Assembly: GCA_000940995.1 (NCBI GenBank)
Contig: CP005974.1
Location: forward strand, 2,046,001-2,110,000
Origin: Photobacterium gaetbulicola Gung47
GTDB taxonomy: Bacteria; Pseudomonadota; Gammaproteobacteria; Enterobacterales; Vibrionaceae
Direction of reading: 5' to 3'
Length of the DNA: 64,000 nucleotides
Shown here: positions 63,252 to 64,000 of the stretch, in pieces
Layout of the letters: each line of letters begins with the position of its first letter
Position numbering within the stretch: position 1 is the stretch's first letter
Notes under the pieces: generated by a model
What the model was told of the DNA's origin: nothing
The model's input: only the letters and a program-made list of their open reading frames with translations
Database searches by the model: none
Translations under genes and position numbers: made by a program

Positions 63252-64000
63252 TTATAGCGCTTCTAGAGGGAAGTGCTCACAAGGGGCGACAATCTCGTTC
63301 TGAGCGGCAATCGTCTGCAGTTCCCATTCCCCGCGTTGCGAGGTTTCTTTTAGCACGGCATAGCAGGCGTCATTGCAATGGCTGAATGCCGCCTCAGCAT
63401 TACCTTTTGCCAGGTATTGGCCAGTAAATAGGGCGGAAATAAGATCGCCGACACCAACAGGTTGCTTGTCAAACTCAAGGTGAGGACGTTGGGCAAGCCA
63501 GCAGCCTTCCTGGGTGGCTAGCATCATCGAGAAACTCTCACTTGAAATGCTATGCAGGTGTTTGACCAAAACCATCTTAGGGCCTTTTTCAAGTGCTACT
63601 TGGCAAGCTTTAATCGCGTCTTCAAGAGAGTTTATCTCCATTTCCGTAAATTGGCTCAGTTCGAACTGGTTAGGCACGATAATGTCAGCCATAGGCATCA
63701 AGGTATTGATCAGGTGCTCGGCAATCCCCGGGGCCACGATACAGCCTTTGTCTGGTGCACCCATGACAGGGTCACAAACATACAGTGCTTTAGGGTTGGC
63801 CGCTTTAACTTTTTTGACGGTATCAACGATGGCAAGGCACTGTTCTGCACTGCCTTGATAGCCACTGAGCACAGCCTCGCAGTTTTCTAGCTGTCCAATG
63901 GCAGCCATGCCAGATACTAGGCTGGTGATATCTTCTGCAGCAAATGCTCGTCCAGTCCAGCCTTCTTTATACTGGGTGTGGTTTGAAAATTGGACGGTAT
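63252..64000 (-). CDS. pdxY: pyridoxal kinase PdxY, 5' end outside window
   Basis: The 3' end of a gene whose start lies beyond position 64000. The translation at the edge reads TVQFSNHTQY and then VLSGYQGSAEQC, YVCDPVMGAPDKGCIVAPG, ADIIVPNQFEL and the ATP-site motif KQPVGVGDLISALF, as in PdxY (about 287 aa). It phosphorylates pyridoxal to PLP in the salvage pathway. The PLP enzymes nearby are not linked by operon structure. Confidence 0.92.
   Translation of the reverse strand, partial: TVQFSNHTQYKEGWTGRAFAAEDITSLVSGMAAIGQLENCEAVLSGYQGSAEQCLAIVDTVKKVKAANPKALYVCDPVMGAPDKGCIVAPGIAEHLINTLMPMADIIVPNQFELSQFTEMEINSLEDAIKACQVALEKGPKMVLVKHLHSISSESFSMMLATQEGCWLAQRPHLEFDKQPVGVGDLISALFTGQYLAKGNAEAAFSHCNDACYAVLKETSQRGEWELQTIAAQNEIVAPCEHFPLEAL

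Noticed and set aside
1..64000. CRISPR array or prophage
   Set aside because: No regularly spaced repeats and no phage structural genes were seen.

Overview
The window looks like a gamma-proteobacterial chromosome of the family Vibrionaceae (Vibrio, Photobacterium, Grimontia or a close relative; I cannot choose the genus by eye). The signs are an integron integrase with VCR-like attC sites, a vibrio-type 2-aminoethylphosphonate cluster, a DUF2860 outer-membrane protein and close resemblance of folE, pdxY and tRNA sequences to enteric and vibrio relatives. Most genes are ordinary chromosomal genes of moderate GC. The stretch from about 37 to 45 kb is AT-richer, holds broken genes and an insertion sequence, and is clearly accessory.

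Layout. 1-1690: moeA (partial) divergent from folE. 1.7-8.7 kb: two regulators and an operon of aldehyde dehydrogenase, acyl-CoA ligase and GMC alcohol dehydrogenase, which resembles the alkJ/alkH/alkK steps of alcohol oxidation to acyl-CoA. 8.8-11.2 kb: glycyl-radical enzyme YjjI and its activase YjjW. 11.5-15.5 kb: L,D-transpeptidase, phospholipase-D lipoprotein, ecotin. 15.8-18.6 kb: PLP decarboxylase plus amidohydrolase. 18.7-19.9 kb: TerC/Alx-type transporter behind a yybP-ykoY (manganese) riboswitch with visible alternative helices.

20.0-32.6 kb is a phosphonate regulon: an FAD aminophosphonate oxidoreductase, the GntR regulator phnR, the importer phnS-phnT-phnU, and the divergent operon phnW-pbfA-phnX. 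Three near-identical 12-bp palindromes (TGGTMTRTACCA type) sit before the FAD enzyme, before phnT, and between phnS and phnW, tying these transcription units together. 32.8-36.3 kb: glgC, an orphan gene with a perfect FNR-type box upstream, and an amino-acid antiporter.

36.5-41.6 kb: sulA with a perfect LexA box, integron integrase intI, and a short cassette array. Three cassettes can be delimited exactly because the bases at the start of each match the reverse complement of its own R'' box: a CbrC-like protein, a cassette without a clear gene, and a frameshifted Imm11-like immunity gene. An IS10-like element has landed on the last attC junction, and its two flanks do not match, which suggests loss of further cassettes. 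41.6-44.9 kb: small accessory genes (two GNATs, a pyridoxamine-oxidase-fold protein, an aminoglycoside-phosphotransferase-fold protein) and remnants, including a deleted phnA/yjdM.

45.0-57.1 kb: HSL-type esterase, MscS channel, LysR regulator, an ion-transport group (MarC, MgtE, DedA, ChaA), DUF2860 porin-like protein, a broken GNAT, a LysE exporter, and a DUF2235 hydrolase with a LecA-like C-terminal domain. 57.3-57.5 kb: tRNA-Leu(CAG) and tRNA-Gly(CCC). 57.7-64 kb: a short repeat, a lipoprotein, a Tat-exported class-V aminotransferase, a periplasmic solute-binding protein overlapping a membrane GGDEF-EAL protein (an NspS/MbaA-like sensing pair), and pdxY (partial). The best candidates for undescribed biology are this periplasmic aminotransferase/binding protein/c-di-GMP module and the DUF2235-LecA fusion.
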